Counted from the first letter of the stretch, positions 32,925 through 42,783 are shown. The stretch is DNA of 64,000 nt from Natronorubrum halalkaliphilum (GCF_009834785.1 NZ_WUYX01000027.1:25403-89402), one strand, 5' to 3'. The notes: generated from the letters alone by a model not told the origin. Numbers and translations are program-made.

Positions 32925-33635
32925 TCAGACTGTCGTAAGCGCGCCAATCGGCGCGTCGGTTCGCCCTCGTGCGCGCTGGATGCCGTCCTCGCCCGCGGCG
33001 ATGAGCGCGAAGACTCCCGCGACCTCGGCGTCGGCCGTCTCCACGATATCGAGCAGGAGTTCCTGCGTCTCGCCCGACCGGATAAGGTCGTCGACGACGA
33101 GCACGGACTCACCCTCGTCGATGGCCGACTCGGGCAGATAGTACGTGAGTTCGATCCCCGACTGGAGTCGTTCTCGGGCTTCGATGAACTCCTCGACGGC
33201 GGTCTCCTTGCGCTTTTTCGCGTAGGCACACCGAGTCCCGTAGTAACTCGCGAGCGACGCGGCGAGCGTGATCCCGTCCGTGGCAGCGGTAAGGACCACG
33301 TCGGGCCGATCGAACTCGAACCCGTTCGCCACGACCGGCGCGACCAGGTCGAGAAACGGCTGATCGAAGACGGCCGAACTGTTGTCGACGTACCCCTCGT
33401 CGTCGACTCGAATGCGGGCCTCGAGTTCCGTTCCCAGCGCCTCTCGGCCGAGGTCCTCGACGACTTCGCGCGCCCGGTCGGTTCCCGGAAGGACGTGCCC
33501 ATTGACGTAGCGGTTGAGGTCGCCCGCCGGCAGGCCCGTCGTTTCGGCGAGTTCGTCGTAGGTTCGCGTCTCTTTTAACATTCGCAACACGTCGACGGCC
33601 CGCAACTGGAGGGCCGCCTTCTCGGCTCGGTTCAT
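32925..33635 (-). CDS. gfcR: GfcR-type HTH-phosphoribosyltransferase transcriptional regulator
   Basis: A 236-residue protein with an N-terminal HTH (~8-65, TRTYDELAETTGLPAGDLNR) fused to a PyrE-like phosphoribosyltransferase domain (PRPP loop VLVVDDLIRSGETQ, ~187-200). In Haloferax, GfcR regulates glucose and fructose catabolic genes; older annotation calls the family PyrE2. A true pyrE lies at 38927-39454, which supports the regulatory reading here. The start is ATG 33635 (MNRAEKAALQLRAV). A perfect palindrome TTTCGATCGAAA at 33667-33678 sits 32-43 nt upstream and may be an autoregulatory site. Confidence 0.88.
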   Translation of the reverse strand: MNRAEKAALQLRAVDVLRMLKETRTYDELAETTGLPAGDLNRYVNGHVLPGTDRAREVVEDLGREALGTELEARIRVDDEGYVDNSSAVFDQPFLDLVAPVVANGFEFDRPDVVLTAATDGITLAASLASYYGTRCAYAKKRKETAVEEFIEARERLQSGIELTYYLPESAIDEGESVLVVDDLIRSGETQELLLDIVETADAEVAGVFALIAAGEDGIQRARGRTDAPIGALTTV

Positions 33636-34020
33636 ACAGATATGCACGATTCCGTAACCATGGGTATTTCGATCGAAAATCTACACTGAATCTGCACGAA
33701 CATGGCAGATTCGCTCGCCACGATCAGAGCCCGGACTCGCGACACGAAACCTACCATCTGTCCGTTCGCTTTTCACGTCCGTAGCACTCGACCAACCGTC
33801 GCATGATTCGCGCCTGCGCCTTCTGGAGCAGCGTCGCGATCGTACTCGAGGCGTAGGCCAACTTGGCGACGGTATGGACATCGGCCGGTCGAGGGGATTT
33901 TGAAGTAGCCGGCCGCCGCCGCGGCCGCGCCGGCCTCGGGGTGCCGATCAGTGCGGTCGCCGCCCAGCGGCGCGCGTCGTCGATAGAGAAAACGGACCGT
34001 CGGCGGTCGCCCGCCGTCGA
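33636..34020. other. intergenic region with gfcR promoter palindrome
   Basis: It holds the gfcR promoter, including the perfect palindrome TTTCGATCGAAA at 33667-33678. On the minus strand a short protein-like frame ends at a TAG near 33756 (tail RRLVECYGREKRTDRW), but it has no convincing start codon or family, so I do not call it a gene. It could be the remnant of a small gene between thrS and gfcR. Confidence 0.4.
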
Positions 34021-35976
34021 TCAGTCCTGGAGGAAGTCCGGCTCGGTGCGCTGCTCTTCGACTTCGTTCTCGAGGTGGTTACGGAACGCCTCGATCTCGA
34101 CGTCGTACTCCTGGTCCTCGAAGCGGTCGCGCACGGAGATATTCCCGTCGTCTTCCTCGTTGTCGCCGACGATGATCTGGTAGGGGACCCGATCGTCGTG
34201 GGCCGCGCGGATCTTGCGCTCTAACGTGGAGTCGCGGTCGTCGACCTCGACGCGGAAGTCGTCGAACTCGTTTGCAACCTGGTAGGCGTAGCCGAGGTTG
34301 TTGTCCGAAATCGGGAGTACGCGGACCTGCTCGGGCGCGAGCCACAGCGGGAAGCGACCCTCGTAGTGCTCGATGAGCATCATGAAGAACCGCTCGTAGC
34401 TGCCGTAGAGCGCACGGTGGATCATCACCGGCTCGTGCTCTTCGTTGTCTTCGCCCACGTAGCTCAGGTCGAAGCGGTCGGGCATGTTGAAGTCCAGTTG
34501 GACCGTCGGGCCGTCCCACGAGCGACCGATGGCGTCCTCGAACGCGAAGTCGATCTTCGGCCCGTAGAAGGCGCCGTCGCCCTCCTCTACCTCGTACTCG
34601 AGGTTGCGTTTCTCGAGGACGTTCTCGAGTTGCTCCTCCGCGTGCTCCCAGATCTCGTCGCTCCCGACCGATTTCTCGGGACGCGTGGCCAGGGCCATCT
34701 CGTACTCGAGGTCGAACGTCTCCAAGACGTCCGTGATCATGTCCATGATCTCCTCGACCTCCTGTTCGATCTGGTCGGGCCGGATGAACAGGTGGCCGTC
34801 GTCGATCGTAAAGGCCCAGACGCGCGAGAGGCCGGAGAGTTCGCCGCGCTGTTCTTTCCGGTACACCTTGCCGTTCTCGGCGTACCGAATCGGCAGATCA
34901 CGATACGACCAGGACTGGTCCTGAAAGATGGCTGCGTGGCCGGGGCAGTTCATCGGCTTCAGGCCGAACTCGTCGTCGCCGACGTCGAAGATGAACATGT
35001 CGTCGGCGTAGTTCTGGTAGTGACCCGAGCGGTGCCAGAGATCAGTCTTGAAGACGTGGGGCGTCTCGACGTAGTCATAGCCCGCGTCCTGATTGAGGTC
35101 CTCGACGAAGTCCTCGAGTTCCTTCAGGACGGTCTTCCCCGGCGGGTGATACAGCGGCAGTCCGGGGCCGGTGACGTCCTGAATCGAGAACAGGTTCATC
35201 TCGTTCCCGATTCGGCGGTGGTCGCGCTTCTCGGCTTCCTGCTTGCGCTCTAAGAACGCCTCGAGGTCGCTCTCGTCCTCGAACGCGGTGCCGTAGATCC
35301 GCGTCTGCATCGTGTTTTCTTCGTCGCCGCGCCAGTAGGCGCCGGCGATCTCCAGGAGTTCGACGGCACCGATCTCACCCGTCGAATCGACGTGTGGGCC
35401 GGCACAGAGGTCCTCCCACTCACCCTGTTTGTAGAAGCTCACGGTGTCGGTTTCGTCCGCGAACTCCTCGAGGAGTTCGAGCTTGTACGGCTCGTCGGAC
35501 AGCCGCTCCTCGGCCTCCTCGATGGAGACGTCCTCGCGCTCGATATCGTAGTCCTCGGCGACGATGGCCTCGATCTCCTCCTCGAGGTCGGCGAGATCCT
35601 CTTCGTCGATATCGAGGTTGTCGAAGTCGTAGTAGAAGCCCTCGTCCGTCGGCGGGCCGATGGCGAGTTTGACCTCGTCCTCGTCGTACAGTCGTTCGAC
35701 GGCCTGGGCGAGACAGTGGGAAGCCGAGTGACGCATGACCTCGAGGTACTCGTCGCTGCCGTCGGTGACGATTTCGAGGCCGACGCCGTCGTAGACGGGC
35801 TGTTCCTTGGCGACGAGTTCGCCGTCGAGTTTGCCAGCGACCGTGTCGCGGCCGAGACCGGGGCCGATCTCGTAGGCGCAGTCTTCGACCGTCGCGTCGG
35901 GAGCGACCTCGAGTTCGGATCCGTCCGGCAGTACGACGACTAGCTGTTCCTGTGACTGGGGATCTGATTCTGACAT
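34021..35976 (-). CDS. thrS: threonyl-tRNA synthetase, bacterial-type
   Basis: Charges tRNA-Thr. It has 651 residues with the full bacterial layout. A TGS domain (~10-70) is followed by the tRNA-SAD editing domain with HSASH (~83-87) and [13 protein letters not shown] (~190). The class II catalytic core has motif 2 [20 protein letters not shown] (~369-388), motif 3 near [21 protein letters not shown], and zinc/substrate Cys in [13 protein letters not shown] (~338). The anticodon-binding domain runs from ~545 to 635. Most archaea have a different N-terminal editing domain; the bacterial-type enzyme is known in haloarchaea. A hexamer repeat abuts the start codon, and a structured leader lies upstream. 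Confidence 0.96.
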   Translation of the reverse strand: MSESDPQSQEQLVVVLPDGSELEVAPDATVEDCAYEIGPGLGRDTVAGKLDGELVAKEQPVYDGVGLEIVTDGSDEYLEVMRHSASHCLAQAVERLYDEDEVKLAIGPPTDEGFYYDFDNLDIDEEDLADLEEEIEAIVAEDYDIEREDVSIEEAEERLSDEPYKLELLEEFADETDTVSFYKQGEWEDLCAGPHVDSTGEIGAVELLEIAGAYWRGDEENTMQTRIYGTAFEDESDLEAFLERKQEAEKRDHRRIGNEMNLFSIQDVTGPGLPLYHPPGKTVLKELEDFVEDLNQDAGYDYVETPHVFKTDLWHRSGHYQNYADDMFIFDVGDDEFGLKPMNCPGHAAIFQDQSWSYRDLPIRYAENGKVYRKEQRGELSGLSRVWAFTIDDGHLFIRPDQIEQEVEEIMDMITDVLETFDLEYEMALATRPEKSVGSDEIWEHAEEQLENVLEKRNLEYEVEEGDGAFYGPKIDFAFEDAIGRSWDGPTVQLDFNMPDRFDLSYVGEDNEEHEPVMIHRALYGSYERFFMMLIEHYEGRFPLWLAPEQVRVLPISDNNLGYAYQVANEFDDFRVEVDDRDSTLERKIRAAHDDRVPYQIIVGDNEEDDGNISVRDRFEDQEYDVEIEAFRNHLENEVEEQRTEPDFLQD

Positions 35977-36006
35977 GGGTATGGGTGTGGGTGTGGGTAT
36001 CGGTAT
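35977..36006 (-). repeat. 6-bp tandem repeat touching the thrS start codon
   Basis: Five hexamers on the plus strand, gggtat, gggtgt, gggtgt, gggtat and cggtat, directly follow the minus-strand ATG of thrS (35974-35976). In the mRNA this is an unstructured C/A-rich run immediately 5' of the start. Copy-number change here would move the start relative to the leader hairpins. Confidence 0.75.
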
Positions 36007-36079
36007 TGATGCGAGTGTAGCTGTGGCTGCATCTGTTCGGTGAACTTCACACAGAAGTTCGGTCGGGCGTCCGCCTCGG

Positions 36080-36170
36080 CCGCTCGGCTGTGGTTCGGCG
36101 CCGGCACAGCGAGCGGTAGGTGTGGATTAGAAGCGGGCGAAAGCCCCTGTAAAGCGGACACCTACCATCG
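36080..36170 (-). ncRNA. structured leader of thrS with two overlapping hairpins
   Basis: A TATA-like element read on the minus strand at ~36195-36203 implies a 5' leader of nearly 200 nt. Stem A pairs 36158-36166 with 36115-36123 (ACACCTACC/GGTAGGTGT) and contains GGGC-tttc-GCCC. Stem B pairs 36110-36116 plus 36105-36109 with 36080-36086 plus 36088-36092, 12 bp with one bulged base and a GC-rich loop. The two stems compete for bases 36115-36116, so alternative folds are possible. Threonyl-tRNA-like autoregulation, as in bacterial thrS, is an inference. Confidence 0.5.
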
Positions 36171-36348
36171 TGGCTCCGAATTGTCTCGAGCGGGATAAAA
36201 GCCTTCTGATGGTGTGCGACGGCGATCGCTCTCGACCCTGCGGATCGTCCCAAGCGAGATCCGTTGAGGTAACGCGTCGGCGCCCCGAACCGTTGTTGCG
36301 CCCGTCGCTACCGATACTCGTTTTGCGTTACACCGAACACGATACCGT

Positions 36349-37050
36349 ATGACCGAGAGGGTCGTGCTGTTCGATCTCGACGACACGCTCTATCCGTACC
36401 CGCCGTGCAAGGCGGCGGGGATCGACGCGGCTCGAGCGACCGCCCTCGATCTGGGCTACGATCTCGATCGGGATGCGTTCGAGGCGTTCTACCAGTCGGG
36501 CCGCCGGGAAGTCAAGCGCGAACTCGCCGGAACGGCCGCGACCCACGAGCGCTTTCTGTACTTCAAGCGCGCACTCGAGGAGCGGATCGGCGAACCCAGA
36601 GTCGGGGACGTGCTGGCGCTCGGCGAGGCGTTCTGGGAGGCCTACCTCGACGAGATGGAGCTTTTCGATGGCGTCGCGGAGACCCTCGAGACGCTGCGAG
36701 AGAACGACGTCGCGGTCGGCATCGTCACGAACCTCACGACGCGGATCCAGCTCCGGAAGGTGGACCAACTCGGCCTCGAGGACCACATCGATCTGCTGCT
36801 CACGTCCGAGGAGACGGGCCGGGAGAAGCCGGGCTCGGTCATGTTCACGCTGGCGCTGTCGCGGCTCGAGTCGCGACCGTCGGAGGCGGTGATGGTCGGC
36901 GACAACGTCGAGGCGGACATCGTCGGCGCGAACGCGGTGGGCCTCGAGACGGTGCTCTGGAACGCCGACCCCGATACCCCGCTGGAGGGGCGGCGGAAGC
37001 CCGACCACAGAATAGATGCATTCGGCGATCTAACGGGGATCGTACTGTGA
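36349..37050 (+). CDS. HAD family hydrolase
   Basis: A 233-residue haloacid-dehalogenase-type phosphatase. Motif I is [10 protein letters not shown] (8-17; nucleophile Asp and acid Asp), motif II VTNLTTR (~124), motif III Lys in GREKPGS (~162) and motif [14 protein letters not shown] (~184). The helical cap at ~20-95 makes it subfamily I. The substrate is unknown. Its TGA overlaps the GTG start of the class II aldolase gene (GTGA), so the two act from one mRNA, possibly sequentially on a sugar phosphate. Confidence 0.9.
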   Translation: MTERVVLFDLDDTLYPYPPCKAAGIDAARATALDLGYDLDRDAFEAFYQSGRREVKRELAGTAATHERFLYFKRALEERIGEPRVGDVLALGEAFWEAYLDEMELFDGVAETLETLRENDVAVGIVTNLTTRIQLRKVDQLGLEDHIDLLLTSEETGREKPGSVMFTLALSRLESRPSEAVMVGDNVEADIVGANAVGLETVLWNADPDTPLEGRRKPDHRIDAFGDLTGIVL

Positions 37051-37688
37051 TCCTCGAGAGCCAGCGACGACAGGTGGTCGAGCACGCGCCGGACCTCGCC
37101 GCGCTGACGCCCGGTCGGACGGGCAATCTGAGCGTCCGCGAGGGCACTACCGGCGACGCGTTTGCGGTGACGCCGACCGGCGTTCCCTACGACAGTTTCG
37201 ACGCGGAGGACGTCCCGGTCGTCGGCGTCGACGGCGAGCGCCGCAACGGGAAGATGGCCCCGAGCAGCGAGGTCCCGATGCACGCCGCGATCTACCGGCG
37301 GGAGGACGTCGGCGCCATCGTCCACACCCACTCGCCGTGGTCGACGGCCATGGCAGTCGCTCACCAGCCCTTGCCGCCGATCCACTACATGATCGTCGCC
37401 GTCGGGAAGTCGGTCCCGGTCGCCGAGTACGCCCCCTACGGCACCGACGAACTGGCCGCGAACATCGTGTCTTCGATGGACGAGGCTGACGCCACCGCCA
37501 CGTTCGTCGAGAACCACGGACTGGTCGTCACCGCACCCGATCTGGAGACCGCCCTCGAGAACACCCACCACGTCGAGAGCCTCGCGCGATTGTACCTGCA
37601 GACCACCGCGGCCGGACTCGAGCCAGAAACGCTGTCGGACGAGCAGTTAGAGACGGTGCTCGAGCAGTTCGAATCGTACGGACAGTAG
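37047..37688 (+). CDS. class II aldolase/adducin family protein (fuculose-phosphate aldolase-like)
   Basis: A 213-residue zinc aldolase. The start is GTG 37047, overlapping the HAD stop by four bases; the next residues [19 protein letters not shown] fit the family opening. [10 protein letters not shown], the catalytic acidic [13 protein letters not shown] (~72-84) and the zinc-binding histidines in VHTHSPWS (~92) and FVENHGLVV (~153) are present. Relatives cleave fuculose- or ribulose-1-phosphate or related sugar acids. Translational coupling to a HAD phosphatase suggests a sugar-phosphate salvage or scission route; the substrate is unknown. Confidence 0.87.
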   Translation: MILESQRRQVVEHAPDLAALTPGRTGNLSVREGTTGDAFAVTPTGVPYDSFDAEDVPVVGVDGERRNGKMAPSSEVPMHAAIYRREDVGAIVHTHSPWSTAMAVAHQPLPPIHYMIVAVGKSVPVAEYAPYGTDELAANIVSSMDEADATATFVENHGLVVTAPDLETALENTHHVESLARLYLQTTAAGLEPETLSDEQLETVLEQFESYGQ

Positions 37689-37711
37689 ACGCCGGAAACC
37701 GACTCTCGAGA

Positions 37712-38806
37712 TTACGGTTCGTCGAACTCGTCCTCGAATCGGAAGACCCCGTTTCGCTGGATTATCTCGCCATCGACCTCGATTCGCGACGCCTCGCTCA
37801 TATCCACGAGCATGTCCGCGTGGACTGCGCTCTCGTTGAACGGGCGGTCGTCGGGAACGCACTCCGCCATCGCGTTCCCCAGCGCGATGTGGACGGTCTC
37901 GCCCATCTTTTCGTCGAACAGGATATTGTCGGTAACCCGGTCGATACCGCGGTTCATTCCGACACCGAACTCACCGACACGGCGCGCGCCCGCGTCGGTT
38001 TCGAGCAAACTCGCCAATACGGCTTCGTTTCGGCCGGCGGCGTAATCGACGACCTCGCCGTCCTCGAACTCGAGTCGAACGTCACGTATCTCCCGACTGT
38101 TTCGGTACAGCGGCTGGTCGAACGCGATCTCGCCCTCGACCGAGTCCGGGACCGGTGACGTGGCGACCTCTCCGGCGGGCATGTTCTTCTTTCCGGCGTC
38201 GTTAATCACTCCCATGCCCGTCACGGAGAGCCGAAGGTCGGTGGTCTCTCCCGAAACGATCCGAACGGTATCGGCGGCGTCGAGAACGTCCGCCAGTTGC
38301 CGCTGGAACTCGCGTTGAGCGCTCCAGTCGCGATCGATCGCATCGTAGACGTACTCGGCCCACGCGTCGGTACTCATCTCCGCTTGCTGGGCGCCGGCGG
38401 GCGTGGGATGCTGGGTGATGACCCAGCGCGTCTCGAGGCGCTCCTCGAGAATCGGTTGCTTTGCACGGCTCGCAGCGCGCCCTTTGGCCGGATCGACGTC
38501 GCTGCTTTCGGCCCGGTTGCGGGCCGCCTTGATGAGGATAACGACGTCCGTCTCTTTCATCGCCGCGAGCCTGTCGTCTTTCGTTCGATAGTCCGTATGC
38601 TCCATCTCACGAGCGTACGCACGGTTGGCTCGCCGGTGTACCCACTCGGTCGTCGGCCGCGCCCCTCGTTCGCCGATCCGTTCGTACAGCGCGACGACGA
38701 GGTCTTCGGCCGGGGTCGGCGCTCGGATCAGCACGTTGTCCTCGGGGCCGATCTCGGTGCAGTAGTCGACGAGAATTTCGGCGTGTCGCCTGATGCGATC
38801 GTTCAT
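37712..38806 (-). CDS. M29-type aminopeptidase family protein
   Basis: A 364-residue member of the thermophilic aminopeptidase (M29, AmpS/PepS) family. Landmarks are the N-terminal VDYCTEIGPEDNVLIRAPT, the metal-site Glu regions SVEGEIAFDQPLY (~222) and RVGEFGVGMNRGI (~284), and the C-terminal HADMLVDMS with an acidic metal ligand. The family removes N-terminal residues from peptides using Zn or Co. The start is ATG 38806 (MNDRIRRHAEILVDYC); the upstream in-frame extension is Arg/Ser-rich and unlikely. It lies downstream of pyrE on the same strand, but 120 bp apart and probably with its own promoter. Confidence 0.88.
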   Translation of the reverse strand: MNDRIRRHAEILVDYCTEIGPEDNVLIRAPTPAEDLVVALYERIGERGARPTTEWVHRRANRAYAREMEHTDYRTKDDRLAAMKETDVVILIKAARNRAESSDVDPAKGRAASRAKQPILEERLETRWVITQHPTPAGAQQAEMSTDAWAEYVYDAIDRDWSAQREFQRQLADVLDAADTVRIVSGETTDLRLSVTGMGVINDAGKKNMPAGEVATSPVPDSVEGEIAFDQPLYRNSREIRDVRLEFEDGEVVDYAAGRNEAVLASLLETDAGARRVGEFGVGMNRGIDRVTDNILFDEKMGETVHIALGNAMAECVPDDRPFNESAVHADMLVDMSEASRIEVDGEIIQRNGVFRFEDEFDEP

Positions 38807-38926
38807 ATAATCAGTAGACAGTACCCTCTTAATTACGTCGGCCAACCGCAGCGAAAGTGAAACTGAACGTAAACGTAAATCTGATGCGAATCGCACGCCG
38901 GAACCAGTAGACCGTCGAGCCTGTCG

Positions 38927-39454
38927 TCAGTCTCGATCTGCCAACAACTCGCTCGCCGTCACCAGTGACTCCATCTCCACGTCGGCGTCTTCGACGTTCT
39001 CGCGGCCGCCCTCCTCGCGGTCGACGACGACCAGCGCACGGTCGACGGTCGCGCCGGCGTCTCGGAGCGCCTCGATGGCGTCGACCAGGCTCGTCCCCGT
39101 GGTGACGATGTCCTCGAGGACGACCACTTCTTCGCCGTCTTCGAGTCGTCCTTCGACCAGGTTCGAAGTGCCGTAGTCCTTGCGCTGTTTGCGCGCGATG
39201 ACGTAGGGGACGCCGGCCGCGACGCTCGTTGCGGCCGCCAGCGGGACGCCGCCGAGGGCGACGCCGCCGAGTTTATCCCCCGGGGAGACGCGTTCGGCGA
39301 AGGCGCCGGCGATGGTCTCGAGACAGTCCGGGTCGGTCTCGAAGAGGTACTTGTCGACGTAGTACTCGCTGGTGCCGCCGTGGGAAAGTTCGAACTCGCC
39401 GAACTCGACGGCCTCCGCGTCGCGAAGGGCGCCGATGAGCGCGTCGGTTGTCAT
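38927..39454 (-). CDS. pyrE: orotate phosphoribosyltransferase
   Basis: A pyrimidine biosynthesis enzyme converting orotate plus PRPP to OMP. It has 175 residues, normal for archaeal PyrE. The N-terminal [20 protein letters not shown] binds orotate, [15 protein letters not shown] is the mobile catalytic loop, and [18 protein letters not shown] (~109-126) is the PRPP loop. No other pyrimidine genes are beside it. The gfcR gene 5.3 kb away encodes the related HTH fusion paralogue, so the two should not be confused. Confidence 0.93.
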   Translation of the reverse strand: MTTDALIGALRDAEAVEFGEFELSHGGTSEYYVDKYLFETDPDCLETIAGAFAERVSPGDKLGGVALGGVPLAAATSVAAGVPYVIARKQRKDYGTSNLVEGRLEDGEEVVVLEDIVTTGTSLVDAIEALRDAGATVDRALVVVDREEGGRENVEDADVEMESLVTASELLADRD

Positions 39455-39640
39455 GCTCGAAGAGCCGTCCCGGACCGAAATAAGCGGTGTGAAACGTGAC
39501 GAGACGACACCGAGTACGTTGGCAGCGTCCCCGAACCAGCGCTAACGGAATAACGGCACCGGAAATGGGTGGTGGACGCCGTTCTCTTGTGTCTATCGGT
39601 GGACGTACACTTTTGTTCTCTGCAATGAATGTAGTGAGAT

Positions 39641-40621
39641 ATGACACCATCTCGCGCACCCGAGCCGCATCCCGGCGTCAAGCGATTTCTCGAGCGATAC
39701 GCTTCGCTCGATACCCCGTCGTTCGACGAGGTTTCGGCCGAGGAAGCCCGCCGACTGTTCGATCAGATGCATGCCGGTGGCGAACCCGTGATCGACCTCG
39801 AGTCGGTTCAGGACCGGACCATCGACGGCCCGAACGGTGCCGTTCCGATTCGGATCTACGAGCCGGGCACCGGTCCCGGTTCCGACGCTGCCGGCGACGA
39901 CCGGCCGCTGCTCTGTTACTTCCACGGCGGCGGCTGGGTCATCGGCAGCATCGACACGCACGACGATACCTGCCGGAAACTCGCCGTCGGATCGGGCTAT
40001 CCCGTCGTCAGCGTCGACTACCGGCTCGCACCCGAACACCCGTTTCCGGCGGGTCTAGAGGACTGCTATGCCGCCATCGAGTGGGCCGCGGACGCGGCTC
40101 CCGCCCTGAACGCAGACTCCGACCGACTCGTCGTCGCGGGCGACAGCGCCGGCGGAAATCTGGCGGCGGCGGCGGCGCTGCTCGCTCGCGATCGGAACGG
40201 TCCTGAAATCGCCTATCAGCTGTTGATCTATCCTGAAACGGGCGATGCGACCGCGACGGACTCGTACGCCGAAAACGACGAAGACTACTTGCTGACCACC
40301 GCCGACATGGCCTGGTGTCGGGACCACTACTTCGCTCGTGAGATCGATCGGGGAAACATCTACGCACTGCCGCGACTGGCGGACGACCTCTCAGGGCTGC
40401 CGCCGGCGACGGTCATGACGGCCGGTTTCGATCCGCTTCGGGACGACGGCTACGCCTACGCCAGGCGACTCGAAGACGACGGCGTTCCGGTTACGTACCG
40501 CAACTACGACGACATGATCCACGGCTTCTTCGGGATGATCTCGGATCCGGTGAACCTCGATCGCGCTCACGCGGCCCACGAGGACGCCGTCGGGGATCTG
40601 CAGCGAGCGCTCGAGCGATGA
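39641..40621 (+). CDS. alpha/beta hydrolase, hormone-sensitive lipase family
   Basis: A 326-residue esterase/lipase. The oxyanion motif is HGGGW (~94-98), the nucleophile elbow GDSAGG (~167-172), the acid DPLRDDG (~262) and the His in MIHGFFGM (~294), so the catalytic triad is complete. SVDYRLAPEHPFPAG is typical of family IV (HSL) esterases. No signal peptide was seen, so it is probably cytoplasmic and acts on short acyl esters. A 7-bp repeat array begins at its stop codon. Confidence 0.92.
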   Translation: MTPSRAPEPHPGVKRFLERYASLDTPSFDEVSAEEARRLFDQMHAGGEPVIDLESVQDRTIDGPNGAVPIRIYEPGTGPGSDAAGDDRPLLCYFHGGGWVIGSIDTHDDTCRKLAVGSGYPVVSVDYRLAPEHPFPAGLEDCYAAIEWAADAAPALNADSDRLVVAGDSAGGNLAAAAALLARDRNGPEIAYQLLIYPETGDATATDSYAENDEDYLLTTADMAWCRDHYFAREIDRGNIYALPRLADDLSGLPPATVMTAGFDPLRDDGYAYARRLEDDGVPVTYRNYDDMIHGFFGMISDPVNLDRAHAAHEDAVGDLQRALER

Positions 40622-40640
40622 GCGTTGAGCGATGAGATCG
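40613..40640. repeat. 7-bp tandem repeat array (gagcgat type)
   Basis: gagcgat, gagcgtt, gagcgat and gagatcg run in series across the stop codon of the hydrolase gene. This is the same 7-bp period as at other intergenic sites of the window, and it extends into the last codons of a gene here. Confidence 0.65.
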
Positions 40641-40655
40641 GATCAACCGATCCGG

Positions 40656-41210
40656 TCACCGCTCGAGGATATCCCTCCCTGTCCCGTCGGAGTCGAACGT
40701 CTCGGTCGCGTCGTTCCCGTCGGTAACCGTCACGCGCACTTCGTCCGGATTCCACGATTCGGCCGTCCGGATCAACCGTCCCTGCGGCGCCAGATCGTCG
40801 GTTCTGCCACGTCGTCGAATACAGACGTAACAGTGGACGCGATGGTCCTCGCGGACGACGTGGGTGACCCTGGCGGCCGTGGACTGGCTCGAGGTGCCGA
40901 CGACGAGTCCGACGAGGACCGATTCGTCGAAGTCGGTGTCGTCGATAAACGCTCGTTCGGCCGACTCGAGTTCGACGTCTCGCTGGGCCGTAAACTCCTC
41001 GGGTGGGTCGAACCGTTCGGTGTGGGCCGGTTCCGTCGCCAGTATCGTTCCTGGGTAGCTCCACCACCGCCCTACCGACGAGTACCGTCGCGTCTCGAAC
41101 TCGAGCCGATCCGTGCGAAACGCGGGCCGAGAGCACAGCGTCGGAAGGGAGGCGGTACAGCCGGCGAGCGACGCGAGCCCGGCCGTCGCGAGGAGATCCC
41201 GGCGGCGCAT
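40656..41210 (-). CDS. Tat-exported lipoprotein, unknown function
   Basis: A 184-residue protein with the N-terminus MRRRDLLATAGLASLAGC, a short twin-arginine signal (RRRD) ending in a lipobox with Cys18, the usual form of haloarchaeal lipoproteins. The mature part contains RWWSYPGTILA near 50, an acidic body and a CYVCIRRRGR stretch. It should be anchored on the outer face of the membrane. No family or ligand was recognised. It is divergent from aglM. Confidence 0.78.
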   Translation of the reverse strand: MRRRDLLATAGLASLAGCTASLPTLCSRPAFRTDRLEFETRRYSSVGRWWSYPGTILATEPAHTERFDPPEEFTAQRDVELESAERAFIDDTDFDESVLVGLVVGTSSQSTAARVTHVVREDHRVHCYVCIRRRGRTDDLAPQGRLIRTAESWNPDEVRVTVTDGNDATETFDSDGTGRDILER

Positions 41211-41238
41211 ACTGGTTCTACTGTCATCGGGGGAATAA

Positions 41239-41266
41239 GTCTTCAGTCTTCAGCCTTCAATCTTCT
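41239..41266. repeat. 7-bp tandem repeat array (gtcttca type)
   Basis: gtcttca, gtcttca, gccttca and atcttct run in series in the divergent region between the lipoprotein gene and aglM. It is another member of the 7-bp-period intergenic repeats in this window. Confidence 0.7.
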
Positions 41267-41391
41267 ACGGCCGCTCGGGCGCTGCGTCTGCAGTCGTTTG
41301 TCCGTCGCTGGCAGTCAGTCGCCACGTGGGGCCCTCGACGTCCCGACTCGAACCCAAAACTATCTAACGACCGCCGGGCGTCAAAGTGGGT

Positions 41392-42687
41392 ATGAACGTC
41401 TCTATCATCGGCAGCGGCTACGTCGGCACCACGATCGCCGCCTGCCTCGCGGATCTCGGCCACGACGTGATCAACGTCGAAATCGACGAGGGGATCGTCG
41501 AGACGATCAACGCCGGAGAGGCCCCGATCCACGAATCAGGGCTCGCGGAACGCATCGCCGAACACGCCGGAACGACCCTCAGGGCGACAACCGACTACGC
41601 CGCGGTTCGGGACACCGACGTCACCCTTCTCTGTCTCCCGACCCCCCAGTCCGAGGACGGCAGTCTCGATCTGGCGATCATGCAGGCGGGCGCCGAGTCG
41701 CTCGGCCGGGCGCTCGCCGACAAAGACGGCGATCACCTCGTCGTCGTCAAGAGCACGGTCCTTCCCGGCACCACCGAAGACGTCGTCGGGCCGATCCTCG
41801 AGGACGAATCCGGCAAACGGATCGGCGAGGACCTCTCGCTCGCGATGAACCCCGAGTTCCTCCGGATGGGCACCGCCGTCGAGGACTTCCTCGAGCCGGA
41901 CAAGGTCGTCGTCGGCGCGACGAACGAGAGTGCCGCGAGCACCCTGCGCGAGCTCTACGCCCCGATCCTCGACCGGGACGACACCGACCTCGTCGAGACG
42001 GATATCCGCGAGGCCGAACTCATCAAGTACGCCAACAACGCCTTCCTCGCGTCGAAGGTCTCGCTGGTCAACGAACTGGGCAACATCGCCAAGGAGTACG
42101 GCGCGGACGCCTACGAGGTGCTCGAGGCCGTCGGCCTCGACGGCCGCATCTCCGAACGCTTCATGCGCTCCGGCCTCGGCTGGGGCGGCTCCTGTTTCCC
42201 GAAAGACGTCGACGCGCTGCGCGCCGGGGCTCGAGAGCAGGGGTACGATCCCGCCCTACTCGACGCCGTCGTCGCGGTCAACGACGCCCAGCCTCGCCGG
42301 CTGGTCGACCTGCTCGAAACTCACGTCTCGCTCGAGGGGGCTCGCATTGCGGTGCTCGGCCTTTCGTTCAAGCCCGGTACCGACGACATCCGCAAGTCGC
42401 GTGCGCTCGACGTTCTCGAACACCTCGAGGCCCGCGGCGCACACCCCGTCGCCTACGATCCGGTCGCGATCGAAAACGTCCGCGAGAGCCGCCCGGACCT
42501 CGAGGTTGAGTACGCCGAATCGGCGGCCGAGGCGCTCGAGGAAGCTGACGGTGCGGTCGTCGCAACCGGCTGGCCCGAGTTCGACGATCTCGCGTTCGAC
42601 GGGATGGCTCGACGGATCGTCGTCGACGGCCGCCGAATCAGTGTCGACGAAGCCGACCTGGAGGTCTACGAGGGGCTCACCTGGTAA
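41392..42687 (+). CDS. aglM: UDP-glucose 6-dehydrogenase AglM
   Basis: A nucleotide-sugar dehydrogenase of 431 residues making UDP-glucuronate for the N-glycan of S-layer and other surface proteins. The NAD-binding motif SIIGSGYVGTTIAACL is at 4-19. The central domain has KYANNAFLASKVSLVNEL (~205), the catalytic Cys is in GGSCFPKDVDAL (~263-266), and GLSFKPGTDDIRKSRA is in the C-terminal domain (~322). It is directly upstream of aglJ on the same strand. GDP-mannose dehydrogenase is the family alternative; the pairing with aglJ favours AglM. The ATG at 41392 was preferred to GTG six bases upstream. Confidence 0.9.
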   Translation: MNVSIIGSGYVGTTIAACLADLGHDVINVEIDEGIVETINAGEAPIHESGLAERIAEHAGTTLRATTDYAAVRDTDVTLLCLPTPQSEDGSLDLAIMQAGAESLGRALADKDGDHLVVVKSTVLPGTTEDVVGPILEDESGKRIGEDLSLAMNPEFLRMGTAVEDFLEPDKVVVGATNESAASTLRELYAPILDRDDTDLVETDIREAELIKYANNAFLASKVSLVNELGNIAKEYGADAYEVLEAVGLDGRISERFMRSGLGWGGSCFPKDVDALRAGAREQGYDPALLDAVVAVNDAQPRRLVDLLETHVSLEGARIAVLGLSFKPGTDDIRKSRALDVLEHLEARGAHPVAYDPVAIENVRESRPDLEVEYAESAAEALEEADGAVVATGWPEFDDLAFDGMARRIVVDGRRISVDEADLEVYEGLTW

Positions 42688-42783
42688 GTTCGCGTGACGG
42701 TTCACGCGGGCTGCAAATCGGCTCATAAATCGGCCACTGGTCAATCAGTAGTCTTTTGCGCTCACGGCGGGGAATGCCTGCCG

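Noticed and set aside
33681-33881. Small minus-strand genes between gfcR and thrS
   Set aside because: Two alternative frames exist, but neither has a good start codon, ribosome-binding site or recognisable family.
40632-42509. A 625-codon Arg/Pro-rich frame across aglM
   Set aside because: Composition is extremely Arg-rich and the in-register frame encodes a complete AglM. Arg-rich shadows are typical of the +1 frame in haloarchaeal genes.
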